64,000 nt of DNA, taken from assembly GCA_017516445.1 (NCBI GenBank), contig JAFXCZ010000013.1, positions 186,001-250,000 on the forward strand. The letters run 5' to 3'. Under the pieces are notes generated by a model. It was not told the origin of the DNA. It did not search any database and saw only the letters and a program-made list of their open reading frames with translations. A program made the translations under genes and the position numbers. Source of the stretch: Clostridia bacterium (lineage in GTDB: Bacteria > Bacillota > Clostridia > Oscillospirales > Acutalibacteraceae). Positions 7,930-17,677 of this stretch are shown here, piece after piece. Within the stretch, counting starts at the first letter, position 1; each line of letters starts with the position of its first letter.

Positions 7930-9412
7930 CTTTTTCTACCCTTTCGCACAAGGTTACGGTTAAAATCGGGGCGGTGGCGCATATCCCCCCAAGGCGCGCG
8001 GAAAACGGTATCCTTAAGGCTTTGAAGATTTGCTTTTTTAAGCGAAACCGTATAATCTGTAGCAAAGGACGAAAGCGAAAAAATGTGAAGCATTAAAAAC
8101 ACAAGTCCTGCAAAATAACCGTAAAGTCCCAATATTGCAGAAAGAAAAACAAAAGCTATTCTAAGATAAAAAACAGCAGTTTTAAGACGCGGCAGCATAA
8201 GCCCTGCTATACCCGAAAGCGCTACCGCTATAAGAATGGGCGAGCTTATAATGCGCGCTTCTACCGCCGCCTGTCCCACAACAAGACCTCCTACAATACT
8301 TAAAGCGTGACCGAGATTCTGGCTCATTCTGATACCCGCTTCTTTGAGTATTTCAAAAACAAGTATCATCACCACACATTCAGATACAGGTGTAAAAGGC
8401 ACACCGCCGCGCAGCTGCATAACGGTTATGGCAAAGGGTGTAGGCAAAAGCTGACGGTGAAAGGTTGATAACGCTATAAAAACCGCAGGTATACTGATGC
8501 TTAAAAAGAAGCAAAAATACCTAAGCAGCCTCTCGGCAGAACTTAACAAAAAGCTTTGGTAATAATCCTCGTCAGACTGAAAATTTTCCGAAAATAAATA
8601 CGGTACAGTTGCCACCATTGGTGTGCCGTCAACCACAATAGCAATTCTGCCCTCTAAAAGCCTTGCCGCCACTACATCGGGGCGCTCGGTAGAGCCGCTT
8701 GTCTTAAAGAAAGAACGCTTTCTGTCCCTTATCTGCTCTATAATGTAGTTGGTATCAAGAACACCGAAATATCAATTTTACCTATTCTTTTCTTTATTTC
8801 TTCTACTGTTTTTGGGTTTGCCAGTGTACCGAGATAACACACAAATACCGCTGTTGAGGTGCGTCTGCCCACGCGCAGCATTTCTATGCACAAATCGGGC
8901 GTTAGAAGCTTTCGTCGAAGCATTGCAAGGTTTAAAAGACCTGCCTCCTCAAACCCCTCGCGCGGACCCTGTAAAATACGCTCCTCCATAGGCTCAGAAA
9001 TACCGCGTGTGCGAAAGCCTTTGACGTCCATCATAAGTGCTTTACGGCTTCCGTCTATAAGCAAAAGCGCTTCACCATACAGAATACCCTGTAAAATTTC
9101 GGCTACATTGTCAAGCTTTTTAACATCCCTCGCAAAAAGCAACTGTTTGCCTATATAATCGGCAATATCACTGTCTAAAGCGGTTGCATTTACAGTTATT
9201 AAAGGACGGATAATCGCCTCATTTATCTGGTCAGAATCGGTCATACCGTCCATATACACAAGCGCACAGTTAAGAGTAATCCCGTTATTAGAGCTAATCT
9301 CCTTAACCCTTAAAATTACGTCCTTTTTAAAAATATCCTTAAAAAGCGCAATATCCTTTTTTAAGCTTCCGCTTAGATACAAATTCTTGTAATCTGATAT
9401 CTGTCCCGACAT
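7926..9412 (-). pseudogene. GerAA-type germinant receptor subunit A, frameshifted
   Basis: Two reading frames together make one GerAA protein. The N-terminal cytoplasmic part runs from ATG 9412 (after GGTGAT) to about 8760, ending at KIDISVF. The C-terminal membrane part runs from about 8760 to 7926 and contains LLEGRIAIVVDGTP and about five membrane segments. Reading one base back at the junction gives FLDTNYIIEQIRD and then STERPDVVAARLLEGR, which continues the family pattern. The join therefore needs only a one-base change, and the restored length is about 495 residues, normal for GerAA. No convincing slippery heptamer is present, so a real mutation or a sequence error is more likely than programmed frameshifting. 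Confidence 0.8.
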
Positions 9413-9466
9413 ATTATCACCACACAATATTTTTAAATAGTGTGCGCAGAATTTATCCCATAATGC

Positions 9467-9492
9467 AAAAAACCTTCCTCTCGGAAGGTTTT
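9467..9492 (-). terminator. Terminator downstream of the VanY-like gene
   Basis: The arms AAAACCTTCC (9469-9478) and GGAAGGTTTT (9483-9492) have a four-base loop. On the minus strand the hairpin ends in TTTTTTGC. It lies just after the stop codon of the carboxypeptidase gene and separates it from gerAA. Confidence 0.85.
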
Positions 9493-9496
9493 TACT

Positions 9497-10336
9497 TTAC
9501 TTTTTATATTCAATATATTCTTCAAGGCACATACCAAGGTCGTTAATTTCGTGTGCTACATTTATACCCACAAAACGCCAATGCCAAGATTCGTAAATAA
9601 CGCCTGTTTTCTCCTGCTTTTCCTCGGCATAACGCATTATAAAGCCGTAGTCCTCAGCGTTTTCTTGAAGCCACTTAAACGCCTTAGTTTTCGCAAAAGA
9701 ATGGTTAGCACAGTTTATATCAAGTGCCAAGCCTGTGTTGTGCTCACTAGTACCGGGACGCGCTACAATTGTTGCAGCCTTGTCTTCGGCTTCACTTTCA
9801 GGGACACCGTTAGCTATCTGCTTTTTAACCTGCTTTTCAAAAAGCCATTTTTGCGTAGCATAAGAGCGGTAGGGCGACCAAACGCCTATATCAATTCCCT
9901 CAGCCTTTGCATCGTCAAGCATAGCCTTTAAATACGGCCAGATATCCTTATCAATCTGTGTAAGCGAGCCTTTTATATACTTTTTAGGAATGGTTGTAAG
10001 ATTACCCTCATAATCGTAATCTTTGGGCAACGGATTCCAACCGTTTACAAGCATTAGATTTTTATAATCGGGATCAAGCTTATGTTTAGTATTTTCTTTA
10101 GAGCTTGTCGCGTTACTTGCAGAAGACTCAACAGATGAAAGAGCCTCACTTGAAGATGGAGCCTCACTTGAATTTATTTCACTTGAAGTTACTTGTTGGG
10201 AAGAACTTTCAGTATTATTATCACTGCCTACAACCGAAATAATATAAACTATAAGGGCAATAACCGCAATTATAATAACTGCGCAGACAGCCAAAAATAT
10301 ATTTCTTTTTAAAATTGCTTTTTCACGCCTTGTCAT
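9497..10336 (-). CDS. D-alanyl-D-alanine carboxypeptidase (VanY/M15B family), membrane-anchored
   Basis: M15B peptidases trim the terminal D-Ala from peptidoglycan stems. The 279 residues start with a basic cytoplasmic end and one membrane segment (about 13-36). A Ser/Glu-rich linker (about 40-85) follows, then the VanY domain. Zinc and catalytic motifs are visible as GVWSPYRSYATQ (about 151-162), SEHNTGLALDIN (about 197-208) and ESWHWRFVG (about 247-255). The gene lies eight bases after lepA and may be read through from it. Nothing next to it suggests vancomycin resistance (no vanHAX), so a cell-wall maintenance role is more likely. Confidence 0.88.
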   Translation of the reverse strand: MTRREKAILKRNIFLAVCAVIIIAVIALIVYIISVVGSDNNTESSSQQVTSSEINSSEAPSSSEALSSVESSASNATSSKENTKHKLDPDYKNLMLVNGWNPLPKDYDYEGNLTTIPKKYIKGSLTQIDKDIWPYLKAMLDDAKAEGIDIGVWSPYRSYATQKWLFEKQVKKQIANGVPESEAEDKAATIVARPGTSEHNTGLALDINCANHSFAKTKAFKWLQENAEDYGFIMRYAEEKQEKTGVIYESWHWRFVGINVAHEINDLGMCLEEYIEYKK

Positions 10337-10344
10337 ACAATCAC

Positions 10345-12150
10345 CTATTCGTCCAATTTAAGTACTGCCATAAATGCTTCCTGTGGAACCTCAACATTAC
10401 CTAAGCGGCGCATACGCTTTTTACCCTCTTTTTGCTTTTCGAGAAGCTTTTTCTTACGGGTGATATCACCACCGTAGCACTTTGCAAGCACGTCCTTACG
10501 CATAGCCTTTACGGTTTCACGCGCGATAACCTTGCCCGAAACTGCAACCTGAACAGGAACTTCAAACAATTGGCGCGGTATAAATTCCTTAAGCTTTTCG
10601 GCAATTTTGCGAGCACGCGCATAGGAATTATCAGTATGAACTATGAAAGACAACGCATCCACCATGTCACCCGCAAGCAATACATCCAGTTTTACAAGCT
10701 TTGACTTTTCATAGCCTTTCATCTCATAATCATAGCTGGCATAACCCTTTGTTCGCGATTTTAAGGCATCAAAAAAGTCGTAAACAATCTCACCCATAGG
10801 CATAATATAATGAATATCTACGCGGTCGCCCATATACTTCATATCAGTATAAACACCGCGGCGTTCCTCGCAAAGCTGCATTATAGTACCTACGTAATCA
10901 CTCGGCGAATAAATATGAACATCTGCTACCGGCTCAAGTGCCTCGGCAATTACTGCTGGGTCGGGGTAATTTGTGGGGTTGTCCACCGTAATGGTTTCAC
11001 CATTGGTAAGGGTGAATTTGTACTCAACGCTCGGTGCAGTGGTTACAAGGTCAAGGTTATACTCCCTTTCCAGTCTTTCCTGAATAATTTCCATATGCAA
11101 AAGACCTAAAAATCCGCAACGGAAGCCAAAGCCTAAAGCGTTAGAGCTTTCAGGCTCAAAAAGTAGCGAAGCATCATTAAGCTGTAGCTTATCGAGTGCA
11201 TCACGTAAATCGGGATATTTTGCGCCGTCAGCTGGGTAAATACCGCAGAAAACAACAGGGTTCACCTTGCGGTAGCCCTCAAGTGCTTGCGACACAGGAT
11301 TATCCGCCAAGGTAATAGTATCACCTACACGTGCTTCGCTTACGGTTTTAATAGAAGCCGCAAGATAGCCTACTTCACCCACCTCTAAAACATCGCAAGG
11401 CTCCATAGAAGTAGCACGCTTTCTGCCCAACTCTACAATATCAAAGGTAGCACCCGTAGCCATCATTTTAATGGTATCGCCTGCTTTAATCTTACCGCTC
11501 ATAACACGGAAATAAACTATTACGCCCTTATAAGGGTCATAGTAAGAGTCAAAAATAAGTGCCGAAAGAGGTGCATTAACTTCGCCCTTTGGTGCCGGAA
11601 TTTCAGTAACGATTTTCTCAAGCACTTCCTCAATATTAACACCCGTCTTTGCCGAAATCAAAGGTGCATTATCGGCAGGGATACCTATAATATCCTCAAT
11701 CTCTGCCTTTACACGCTCAGGCTCAGCCGAGGGTAAATCAATCTTATTAATAACAGGCAGAATTTCAAGCCCGTGGTCAACCGCCAAATAGGTGTTAGCC
11801 AAGGTCTGAGCCTCAATACCCTGTGAAGCGTCAACAATAAGCACTGCGCCCTCACAAGCGGCAAGCGAACGGGAAACCTCATAGTTAAAGTCCACATGAC
11901 CGGGGGTGTCAATCAAATTAAGCTCATATCTTTCGCCGTCCTTGGCATCATAATAAAGCGTTACCGCGTGTGCCTTAATGGTAATACCGCGTTCCCTCTC
12001 CAAATCCATACTATCAAGAATTTGTTCTTCCATATCGCGACTCGCTACCGACTGTGTATGCTCAAGCAGACGGTCAGCCAAGGTAGACTTACCGTGGTCG
12101 ATATGTGCCACAATACAAAAATTTCTTATCTTATCAAGCGGAAATGACAC
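10345..12150 (-). CDS. lepA: Elongation factor 4 (LepA) back-translocating GTPase
   Basis: LepA is a ribosome-bound GTPase acting in translation under stress and in ribosome assembly. The 601-residue length is normal. GTPase motifs are [15 protein letters not shown] (G1, about 15-29), the DTPGHVDF motif (G3, about 81-88) and NKIDLP (G4, about 135-140). The C-terminal LepA-specific region ends with the expected lysine-rich helix ([19 protein letters not shown]). Translation begins at GTG 12150 after GAGGAGAA. Bacillus-type genomes have hemN next to lepA; here a carboxypeptidase follows. Confidence 0.97.
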   Translation of the reverse strand: MSFPLDKIRNFCIVAHIDHGKSTLADRLLEHTQSVASRDMEEQILDSMDLERERGITIKAHAVTLYYDAKDGERYELNLIDTPGHVDFNYEVSRSLAACEGAVLIVDASQGIEAQTLANTYLAVDHGLEILPVINKIDLPSAEPERVKAEIEDIIGIPADNAPLISAKTGVNIEEVLEKIVTEIPAPKGEVNAPLSALIFDSYYDPYKGVIVYFRVMSGKIKAGDTIKMMATGATFDIVELGRKRATSMEPCDVLEVGEVGYLAASIKTVSEARVGDTITLADNPVSQALEGYRKVNPVVFCGIYPADGAKYPDLRDALDKLQLNDASLLFEPESSNALGFGFRCGFLGLLHMEIIQERLEREYNLDLVTTAPSVEYKFTLTNGETITVDNPTNYPDPAVIAEALEPVADVHIYSPSDYVGTIMQLCEERRGVYTDMKYMGDRVDIHYIMPMGEIVYDFFDALKSRTKGYASYDYEMKGYEKSKLVKLDVLLAGDMVDALSFIVHTDNSYARARKIAEKLKEFIPRQLFEVPVQVAVSGKVIARETVKAMRKDVLAKCYGGDITRKKKLLEKQKEGKKRMRRLGNVEVPQEAFMAVLKLDE

Positions 12151-12183
12151 TTACATTTCTCCTCACAATTAAAAATATAATAT

Positions 12184-12212
12184 ATTTTATCATACTTTAC
12201 CCGAATTTACAA
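12184..12212 (-). promoter_or_regulatory. Promoter for lepA
   Basis: On the minus strand a -35 box TTGTAA (complement of 12207-12212) and a -10 box TAAAAT (complement of 12184-12189) are 17 bases apart, about 35 bases before the lepA start. This promoter is back to back with the pyr operon promoter. Confidence 0.65.
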
Positions 12213-12244
12213 TTTATTTATTTAAAAAATATAAAGTAATATTC

Positions 12245-12273
12245 TTGACAATAACTTTAAGCTATGATAAAAT
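12245..12273 (+). promoter_or_regulatory. Promoter for the pyrimidine operon
   Basis: A consensus -35 box TTGACA (12245-12250) and a -10 box TAAAAT (12268-12273) are spaced by 17 bases. Transcription would begin near 12280, giving a leader of about 145 bases before pyrC that contains two terminator-like hairpins. Confidence 0.8.
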
Positions 12274-12341
12274 ATATAAAGTTAAAATATATCTTTAAAC
12301 ACGGTGCTGTGACGCCGGCAAGATTGTAATATGGTTTTAAA

Positions 12342-12371
12342 GCATAGCCCCAAGGGGTTATAGCGTTTTTT
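12342..12371 (+). terminator. Leader hairpin 1 upstream of pyrC (terminator-like)
   Basis: ATAGCCCC (12344-12351) pairs with GGGGTTAT (12354-12361), and GC pairs outside it extend the stem. The stem is followed by GTTTTTTG at 12365-12372. It has the form of an intrinsic terminator inside the pyr leader. Confidence 0.6.
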
Positions 12372-12379
12372 GTCATATT

Positions 12380-12408
12380 CACCTTGCCTACAGGCAGGGT
12401 GTTTTTTT
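12380..12408 (+). terminator. Leader hairpin 2 upstream of pyrC (attenuator terminator)
   Basis: CACCTTGCC (12380-12388) pairs along all nine positions with GGCAGGGTG (12393-12401) around the loop TACA. Seven T residues follow directly, only 16 bases before the pyrC start. An upstream GGCAAG (12317-12322) is complementary to CTTGCC in the left arm (12383-12388) and could form a competing antiterminator. No PyrR-binding consensus was recognised in the leader. Confidence 0.75.
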
Positions 12409-12424
12409 GAAAGGTGGAGAGTTT

Positions 12425-13612
12425 ATGAAACAGGCTATGGTTTATGAAAACGGTACATTTATTTCTAAAGACTTTCCGCTAACAGCTAGCGGTAGTGTTT
12501 CTAATTTTAATAATTTGTTTGTCTTCCCGGCTTTTTGTGACGTTCACGTTCACTTAAGAGAGCCGGGTTTTTCATATAAAGAAACTATAAAAAGCGGCAC
12601 TTTAGCGTCTGCAAGAGGCGGTTACACCGACGTATGCGCTATGCCAAACCTAAACCCTGTACCCGACAGTGCCGAGCATTTAAAGGAACAATTAGATATT
12701 ATAAAAAAGGATGCTGTGATTAACGTTCACCCCTACGCCTCAATAACCATAGGTCAACTGGGCGAAAAGCTGTCCGATTTTGAAAGCCTTAAAGACGCCT
12801 TTGCTTTCTCGGATGACGGAAAAGGTGTTCAGTCAGAAGCACTTATGCGAAAGGCTATGCTAAAAGCCAAAGAGCTTGACAAAATAATAGTAGCCCACTG
12901 TGAAGACAACAGCCTGCTTTTTAGCGGATACATCCATGACGGCGAATATGCCAAAAAGCACGGTCACAGAGGTATTTGCAGTGAAAGTGAATGGAAGCCT
13001 ATAGAACGCGACCTGAAGCTTGCTAAGGAAACAGGCTGTAAATACCACGTTTGCCATATTTCCTGTAAGGAAAGTGTTGAGCTTATAAGAAAAGCCAAAG
13101 CAGAGGGTGTTGACGTTACCTGTGAAACCGCACCGCATTACTTGGTGCTTACCGATATGGACCTAAAGGAAGAGGGCAGGTTTAAAATGAACCCGCCGCT
13201 CAGAAGCGAAGCGGACCGACTTGCACTGATTGAGGGCATAAAGGACGGCACTATTGATATGATAGCTACCGACCACGCACCGCATAGCGCCGAAGAAAAA
13301 TCAAAAGGCCTCGAAAAAAGTGCATTTGGCATAGTGGGTATAGAAACCGCTTTCCCTTTGATGTATACCTATATGGTAAAAACTGGTATAATAACCTTAG
13401 AAAAACTGATTGAACTTATGTCAACAAATCCCCGTAAGCGTTTCGGACTTAAAGAAAACGGATATACTGTATGGGATTTAGATAAAAAATTCACCGTGAA
13501 TACTCGCGACTTTTTATCCAAAGGCAAAGCGACACCCTTTGAAAATTATGAGCTTTACGGCGAATGCAAAATGACAGTACAAAACGATATTATCAAATAT
13601 ATTAAGGAGTAA
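12425..13612 (+). CDS. pyrC: Dihydroorotase PyrC
   Basis: PyrC closes carbamoyl-aspartate to dihydroorotate, the third step of UMP synthesis. The 395 residues are a type I dihydroorotase of the amidohydrolase fold. Zinc-ligand motifs are DVHVHLREPG (about 39-48), HCED (about 158-161), HISC in the stretch YHVCHISC (about 208-215) and ATDHAPHS (about 283-290). The ATG at 12425 is preferred over an upstream TTG at 12407 because AAAGGTGGAG sits at the right distance from it and the TTG lies in the terminator T-run. It is the first gene of the pyr operon and is separated from carB by five bases. Confidence 0.95.
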   Translation: MKQAMVYENGTFISKDFPLTASGSVSNFNNLFVFPAFCDVHVHLREPGFSYKETIKSGTLASARGGYTDVCAMPNLNPVPDSAEHLKEQLDIIKKDAVINVHPYASITIGQLGEKLSDFESLKDAFAFSDDGKGVQSEALMRKAMLKAKELDKIIVAHCEDNSLLFSGYIHDGEYAKKHGHRGICSESEWKPIERDLKLAKETGCKYHVCHISCKESVELIRKAKAEGVDVTCETAPHYLVLTDMDLKEEGRFKMNPPLRSEADRLALIEGIKDGTIDMIATDHAPHSAEEKSKGLEKSAFGIVGIETAFPLMYTYMVKTGIITLEKLIELMSTNPRKRFGLKENGYTVWDLDKKFTVNTRDFLSKGKATPFENYELYGECKMTVQNDIIKYIKE

Positions 13613-13617
13613 AAAGT

Positions 13618-16600
13618 ATGGCAAAGAGAAAAGACTTAAAAAAGATTTTGATTATTGGATCAGGCCCTATTGTTATAGGTCAGGCGGCTGAGTTTGACTA
13701 TGCAGGCACACAGGCTTGTTTAGCTTTGAAGGAAGAGGGCTATGAGGTTGTACTTTGTAACTCCAACCCGGCTACAATTATGACCGACACCACTATAGCA
13801 GACAAGGTTTATATGGAGCCGTTGACACTTGAATTTGTAGCAAAGGTTATCCGCTATGAAAGACCCGATGCTATTGTTCCGGGTATCGGCGGACAGACAG
13901 GCCTTAACCTTGCTATGCAGTTAGAAGAAAAGGGCATTTTAAAGGAATGCGGTGTTGAGCTTTTAGGTACTTCAAGCAAGAGTATTGAGCGCGCCGAGGA
14001 TCGCGAAATGTTCAAAGAGCTTTGCGAATCTATAGGCGAGCCTACAATTCCGTCACAAATTACCTACTCTTTAGACGAGGCTAAAAAAGCGGCAAAAGAA
14101 ATCGGCTACCCAGTTGTTTTGCGTCCTGCATTTACCTTAGGCGGTACAGGCGGCGGCTTTGCTTATAACGAAAAAGACCTTGTTGAAATCGGTCTTAACG
14201 CTTTCAAGCTTTCCCCTGTTCATCAGGTGCTTATTGAAAAGAGCGTTAAGGGCTATAAGGAAATTGAATTTGAGGTTATGCGCGACGGTAACGATAATGC
14301 CATTACCATCTGCGGTATGGAAAACATCGATCCCGTAGGTGTTCACACAGGCGACTCTATTGTTGTAGCCCCTATTATGACACTTAATGACCACGACCTT
14401 AAGATGCTCAATGACAGCGCTATTAAGCTTATCCGTGAATTAAAAATTGAGGGTGGCTGTAATGTTCAGTTTGCCCTTAACCCCGAAAGCTCAGAATACT
14501 ATCTTATAGAAGTTAACCCCCGTGTTTCACGTTCGTCCGCTTTGGCTTCAAAGGCAAGCGGCTACCCGATAGCACGTGTAACCGCTAAAATTGCCGTTGG
14601 TATGACCTTGGACGAAATCGCTATTGCCAATACCACCGCTGCATTTGAGCCAAGACTTGATTATGTTATAACCAAATTCCCACGCTTCCCGTTTGATAAA
14701 TTCACCACCGCTTCAAATATACTTGGCACACAGATGAAGGCTACCGGTGAGGTTATGGGTATAGGTACAACCTTGGAAGAAAGCTTACTTAAAGGTATCC
14801 GCTCTCTCGAAATCGGCATAACCCACCTTTATCACCACAAGTTTGACAATATGAGTGATGATGAGCTACGCGAATATATAAGCGAGCTTCGTGACGATAA
14901 CCTTTTCGCTATTGCTGAGCTTATTTACCGTGGTGTTACCATAGAAGAAATTCACGAAATCACAAAAATTACTTCATTCTTCCTTGAAGCCATTAAACGT
15001 ATTATTGAAATGGAGAATACCCTTAAAGCTAACCCATTTGACCTTGCAATTCTTAAAGACGCTAAGAAAATGGGCTTCTCGGATAAATATATTGCAAGAA
15101 TGTGGGATTGCAGCGAGCTTAAGGTTTACGAATTCCGTAAAGACAACAAGGTTTATCCCGTTTACAAAATGGTTGATACCTGCCACACAAACGCTTATAT
15201 CCCCTATTTCTATTCTTCATATCACGACGAAAATGCTTCAATTCTTACCGATAAAAAGAAAATTGTAGTTTTAGGTGCAGGTCCTATCCGTATAGGTCAG
15301 GGTGTTGAGTTTGACTATTCAACCGTTCACGCTGTTACCACCATTAAAAATTCGGGCTATGAAGCAATTATTATAAACAACAACCCCGAAACCGTTTCTA
15401 CCGACTATACTACAGCGGACAAGCTCTACTTTGAGCCGCTCACTCCCGAAGATGTTATGAACATTATTGAGTTTGAAAAACCCGAGGGTGTTATCGCATC
15501 CTTAGGCGGTCAGACTGCTATTAACTTAGCAGAGCCGCTCCGTGACCGCGGTGTTAAAATTATCGGTACCGACTGTGATGCTATTGAGCGTGCAGAAAAC
15601 CGCGACAGCTTTGAAAAAATCCTTCGTGAGCTTAATATTCCGCAACCGCAGGGTAAGGCTGTAACCAAGATTGAAGACGGTATTAAAGCCGCTAAAGAAA
15701 TCGGCTACCCTGTACTTGTTCGCCCGTCATTCGTTCTCGGCGGACGTGCTATGCAGATTGTTGCTGACGAGGAGCAGTTAAAGCACTACCTCAAAACCGC
15801 AGTTGAAATTGACGAAGACCGCCCCGTGCTTGTTGACAAGTATATTCAGGGTAAAGAGGTTGAGGTTGACGCTATTTGCGACGGCAGAGATGTATTTATT
15901 CCCGGTATTATGGAGCTTGTTGAGCGCACAGGCGTTCACAGCGGTGACAGTATCAGCGTATATCCCGCTTTCAGTATTTCCAACAAGGTTAAGGGAACAA
16001 TTTTACAGTACGCTAAAAAATTAGGTCTTGGCATCGGCATTGTAGGTCTTTACAATATTCAGTTTATTGTTGATAAGGACGAGAATGTATTTATTATCGA
16101 GGTTAACCCACGTTCTTCACGTACAGTACCCTTCCTTTCAAAATCTACAGGCTACAGCCTTGCTGATATCGCTACCGAAGTAATACTCGGTAAATCCTTA
16201 AAGGAACAAGGTATATTCGATATCTATCCGCAGGAAAAGAACCGTTGGTATGTAAAGGTACCGGTATTCTCATTCAATAAAATCCGCGGACTTGATGCTT
16301 ATTTGTCACCCGAAATGAAGTCTACAGGTGAAGCAATCGGCTATGATGATAAGCTTAACCGCGCGCTTTCTAAGGCGTTACAGGCTTCGGGCATGCGTGT
16401 TCAGAACTATGGTACTGTTTTTGCGACCATTAGTGATAAAGACAAGGAAGAGGCGCTACCTCTTGTACGCCGTTTCTATAACCTAGGCTTTAACATTGAG
16501 GCAACCGCAGGTACCGCAAAATTCCTTAAAGAAAACGGTATTAATACAAGGGTACTCAAGAAGATTGAAGAAGACCCCGACCAAATCCGCGATGCGCTTC

Positions 16601-16791
16601 GTCAAGGCCATATTGCCTATGTAATAAACACACGCGATATTGAGTCGAGCGGTACCGCAACCGACGGTTTTAAAATCAGAAGCTACGCTACTGAAAACAA
16701 TGTTACAATTTTTACAGCCCTTGATACAGTACGCGTACTTTTAGACGTACTCGAAGAAACAACCCTTACAATTTCTACTATAGATGCATAA
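13618..16791 (+). CDS. carB: Carbamoyl-phosphate synthase large subunit CarB
   Basis: CarB makes carbamoyl phosphate from bicarbonate, ammonia and two ATP, the entry step to pyrimidines and arginine. The 1057 residues show two homologous ATP-grasp halves: the first begins KKILIIGSGPIVIGQA and the second near residue 547 begins IVVLGAGPIRIGQG. A C-terminal MGS-type allosteric domain (about 930-1057) follows. The small glutaminase subunit CarA, needed for glutamine-dependent activity, is not encoded in this window. Between carB and pyrK lies a copy of the structured repeat described separately. Confidence 0.97.
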   Translation: MAKRKDLKKILIIGSGPIVIGQAAEFDYAGTQACLALKEEGYEVVLCNSNPATIMTDTTIADKVYMEPLTLEFVAKVIRYERPDAIVPGIGGQTGLNLAMQLEEKGILKECGVELLGTSSKSIERAEDREMFKELCESIGEPTIPSQITYSLDEAKKAAKEIGYPVVLRPAFTLGGTGGGFAYNEKDLVEIGLNAFKLSPVHQVLIEKSVKGYKEIEFEVMRDGNDNAITICGMENIDPVGVHTGDSIVVAPIMTLNDHDLKMLNDSAIKLIRELKIEGGCNVQFALNPESSEYYLIEVNPRVSRSSALASKASGYPIARVTAKIAVGMTLDEIAIANTTAAFEPRLDYVITKFPRFPFDKFTTASNILGTQMKATGEVMGIGTTLEESLLKGIRSLEIGITHLYHHKFDNMSDDELREYISELRDDNLFAIAELIYRGVTIEEIHEITKITSFFLEAIKRIIEMENTLKANPFDLAILKDAKKMGFSDKYIARMWDCSELKVYEFRKDNKVYPVYKMVDTCHTNAYIPYFYSSYHDENASILTDKKKIVVLGAGPIRIGQGVEFDYSTVHAVTTIKNSGYEAIIINNNPETVSTDYTTADKLYFEPLTPEDVMNIIEFEKPEGVIASLGGQTAINLAEPLRDRGVKIIGTDCDAIERAENRDSFEKILRELNIPQPQGKAVTKIEDGIKAAKEIGYPVLVRPSFVLGGRAMQIVADEEQLKHYLKTAVEIDEDRPVLVDKYIQGKEVEVDAICDGRDVFIPGIMELVERTGVHSGDSISVYPAFSISNKVKGTILQYAKKLGLGIGIVGLYNIQFIVDKDENVFIIEVNPRSSRTVPFLSKSTGYSLADIATEVILGKSLKEQGIFDIYPQEKNRWYVKVPVFSFNKIRGLDAYLSPEMKSTGEAIGYDDKLNRALSKALQASGMRVQNYGTVFATISDKDKEEALPLVRRFYNLGFNIEATAGTAKFLKENGINTRVLKKIEEDPDQIRDALRQGHIAYVINTRDIESSGTATDGFKIRSYATENNVTIFTALDTVRVLLDVLEETTLTISTIDA

Positions 16792-16810
16792 AACACACTG
16801 CGTGTTTTAA

Positions 16811-16931
16811 TGAAAAATTAATATTGAATAATGAATAATTATTGTGTCAAGCTTTGCTTGACGATATATAAAGTGTCGCAAAGCGACACACCGAAATTAT
16901 TCATTCTTCATCATTCACTATTCATTATTAA
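16811..16931. repeat. Structured intergenic repeat, copy A (carB-pyrK gap)
   Basis: The outer arms are A/T-rich inverted sequences (TTGAATAATGAATAATTATT on the left, AATTATTCATTCTTCATC on the right). Between them lie two separate G/C hairpins: GTCAAGC with GCTTGAC, and GTGTCGC with GCGACAC. A short ATATATA spacer separates the hairpins. The arrangement matches copies B and C, but the hairpin stem sequences differ. Confidence 0.8.
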
Positions 16932-16945
16932 ATAGGTGATTTATT

Positions 16946-17677
16946 ATGATGACACAAGGAATTTACGAAATTCTTTATAACTTCCAGATTGCCCCCAATG
17001 TTTACAGTATGGTGCTTGCAGGCGATACCTCTTCCCTTTTAGCACCGGGACAGTTCGTAAACATTAAGTTAGAGGGTAAATATCTTCGCCGTCCTATCTC
17101 AGTTTGTGACTACAACGAAGAAACCATAACTCTCATTTACAAGGTTGTAGGCGAGGGTACTGAGCAGATGTCCAAAATGAAAGCGGGCGAAAAGCTTGAT
17201 ATGCTTGTAGGCCTCGGCAATGGCTTCAACCCCGAAAAAGCGGGTGACAAACCGCTTCTTATAGGCGGAGGCGTAGGTATTCCGCCTATGTATAACCTTT
17301 GCAAAGAGCTTTTAAAAATGGGCAAAACCCCAACCGTTATCTTAGGCTTTAACACTAAGGAAGAAATATTTTACGAGGACGCCTTTAAAAACTTAGGCGT
17401 AGAAGTTATCATAACTACAGTTGACGGAAGCTATGGTGTTAAAGGCTATGTTACCGACGCTATGGACATTGATTACACCTACTTCTTCACCTGCGGACCT
17501 ATGCCAATGTTCAGAGCTATTGAAAGCAAAGCCAATACTAGCGGTCAGTACAGCTTTGAGGAAAGAATGGGCTGTGGCTTTGGTGCATGTATGGGCTGCA
17601 GCTGTAAAACCAAGTACGGCAACAAGCGTATTTGCAAGGACGGCCCCGTGCTTTACAGGGAGGAAATCGTATGGTAG
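16946..17677 (+). CDS. pyrK: Dihydroorotate dehydrogenase B electron transfer subunit PyrK
   Basis: PyrK carries FAD and a [2Fe-2S] cluster and passes electrons from PyrD to NAD+. The 243 residues contain the FAD-binding RRPISVCDY motif (about 51-59) and the nucleotide-binding IGGGVGIPP motif (about 110-118). The C-terminal cluster ligands are in CGFGACMGCSCK plus a later Cys in RICKDG. There are two adjacent ATG codons at 16946 and 16949 after AGGTGAT; either may be used. The stop codon overlaps the start of pyrD by seven bases, consistent with equal production of the two subunits. Confidence 0.95.
   Translation: MMTQGIYEILYNFQIAPNVYSMVLAGDTSSLLAPGQFVNIKLEGKYLRRPISVCDYNEETITLIYKVVGEGTEQMSKMKAGEKLDMLVGLGNGFNPEKAGDKPLLIGGGVGIPPMYNLCKELLKMGKTPTVILGFNTKEEIFYEDAFKNLGVEVIITTVDGSYGVKGYVTDAMDIDYTYFFTCGPMPMFRAIESKANTSGQYSFEERMGCGFGACMGCSCKTKYGNKRICKDGPVLYREEIVW

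Noticed and set aside
8750..8770. Programmed -1 frameshift in gerAA
   Set aside because: The sequence around the junction has no heptamer of the X-XXY-YYZ type and no obvious downstream stimulator. A mutation or an error is simpler.
9497..10336. Vancomycin-resistance gene vanY
   Set aside because: The M15B domain is present, but there is no vanHAX or vanRS nearby. A normal cell-wall carboxypeptidase is more likely.
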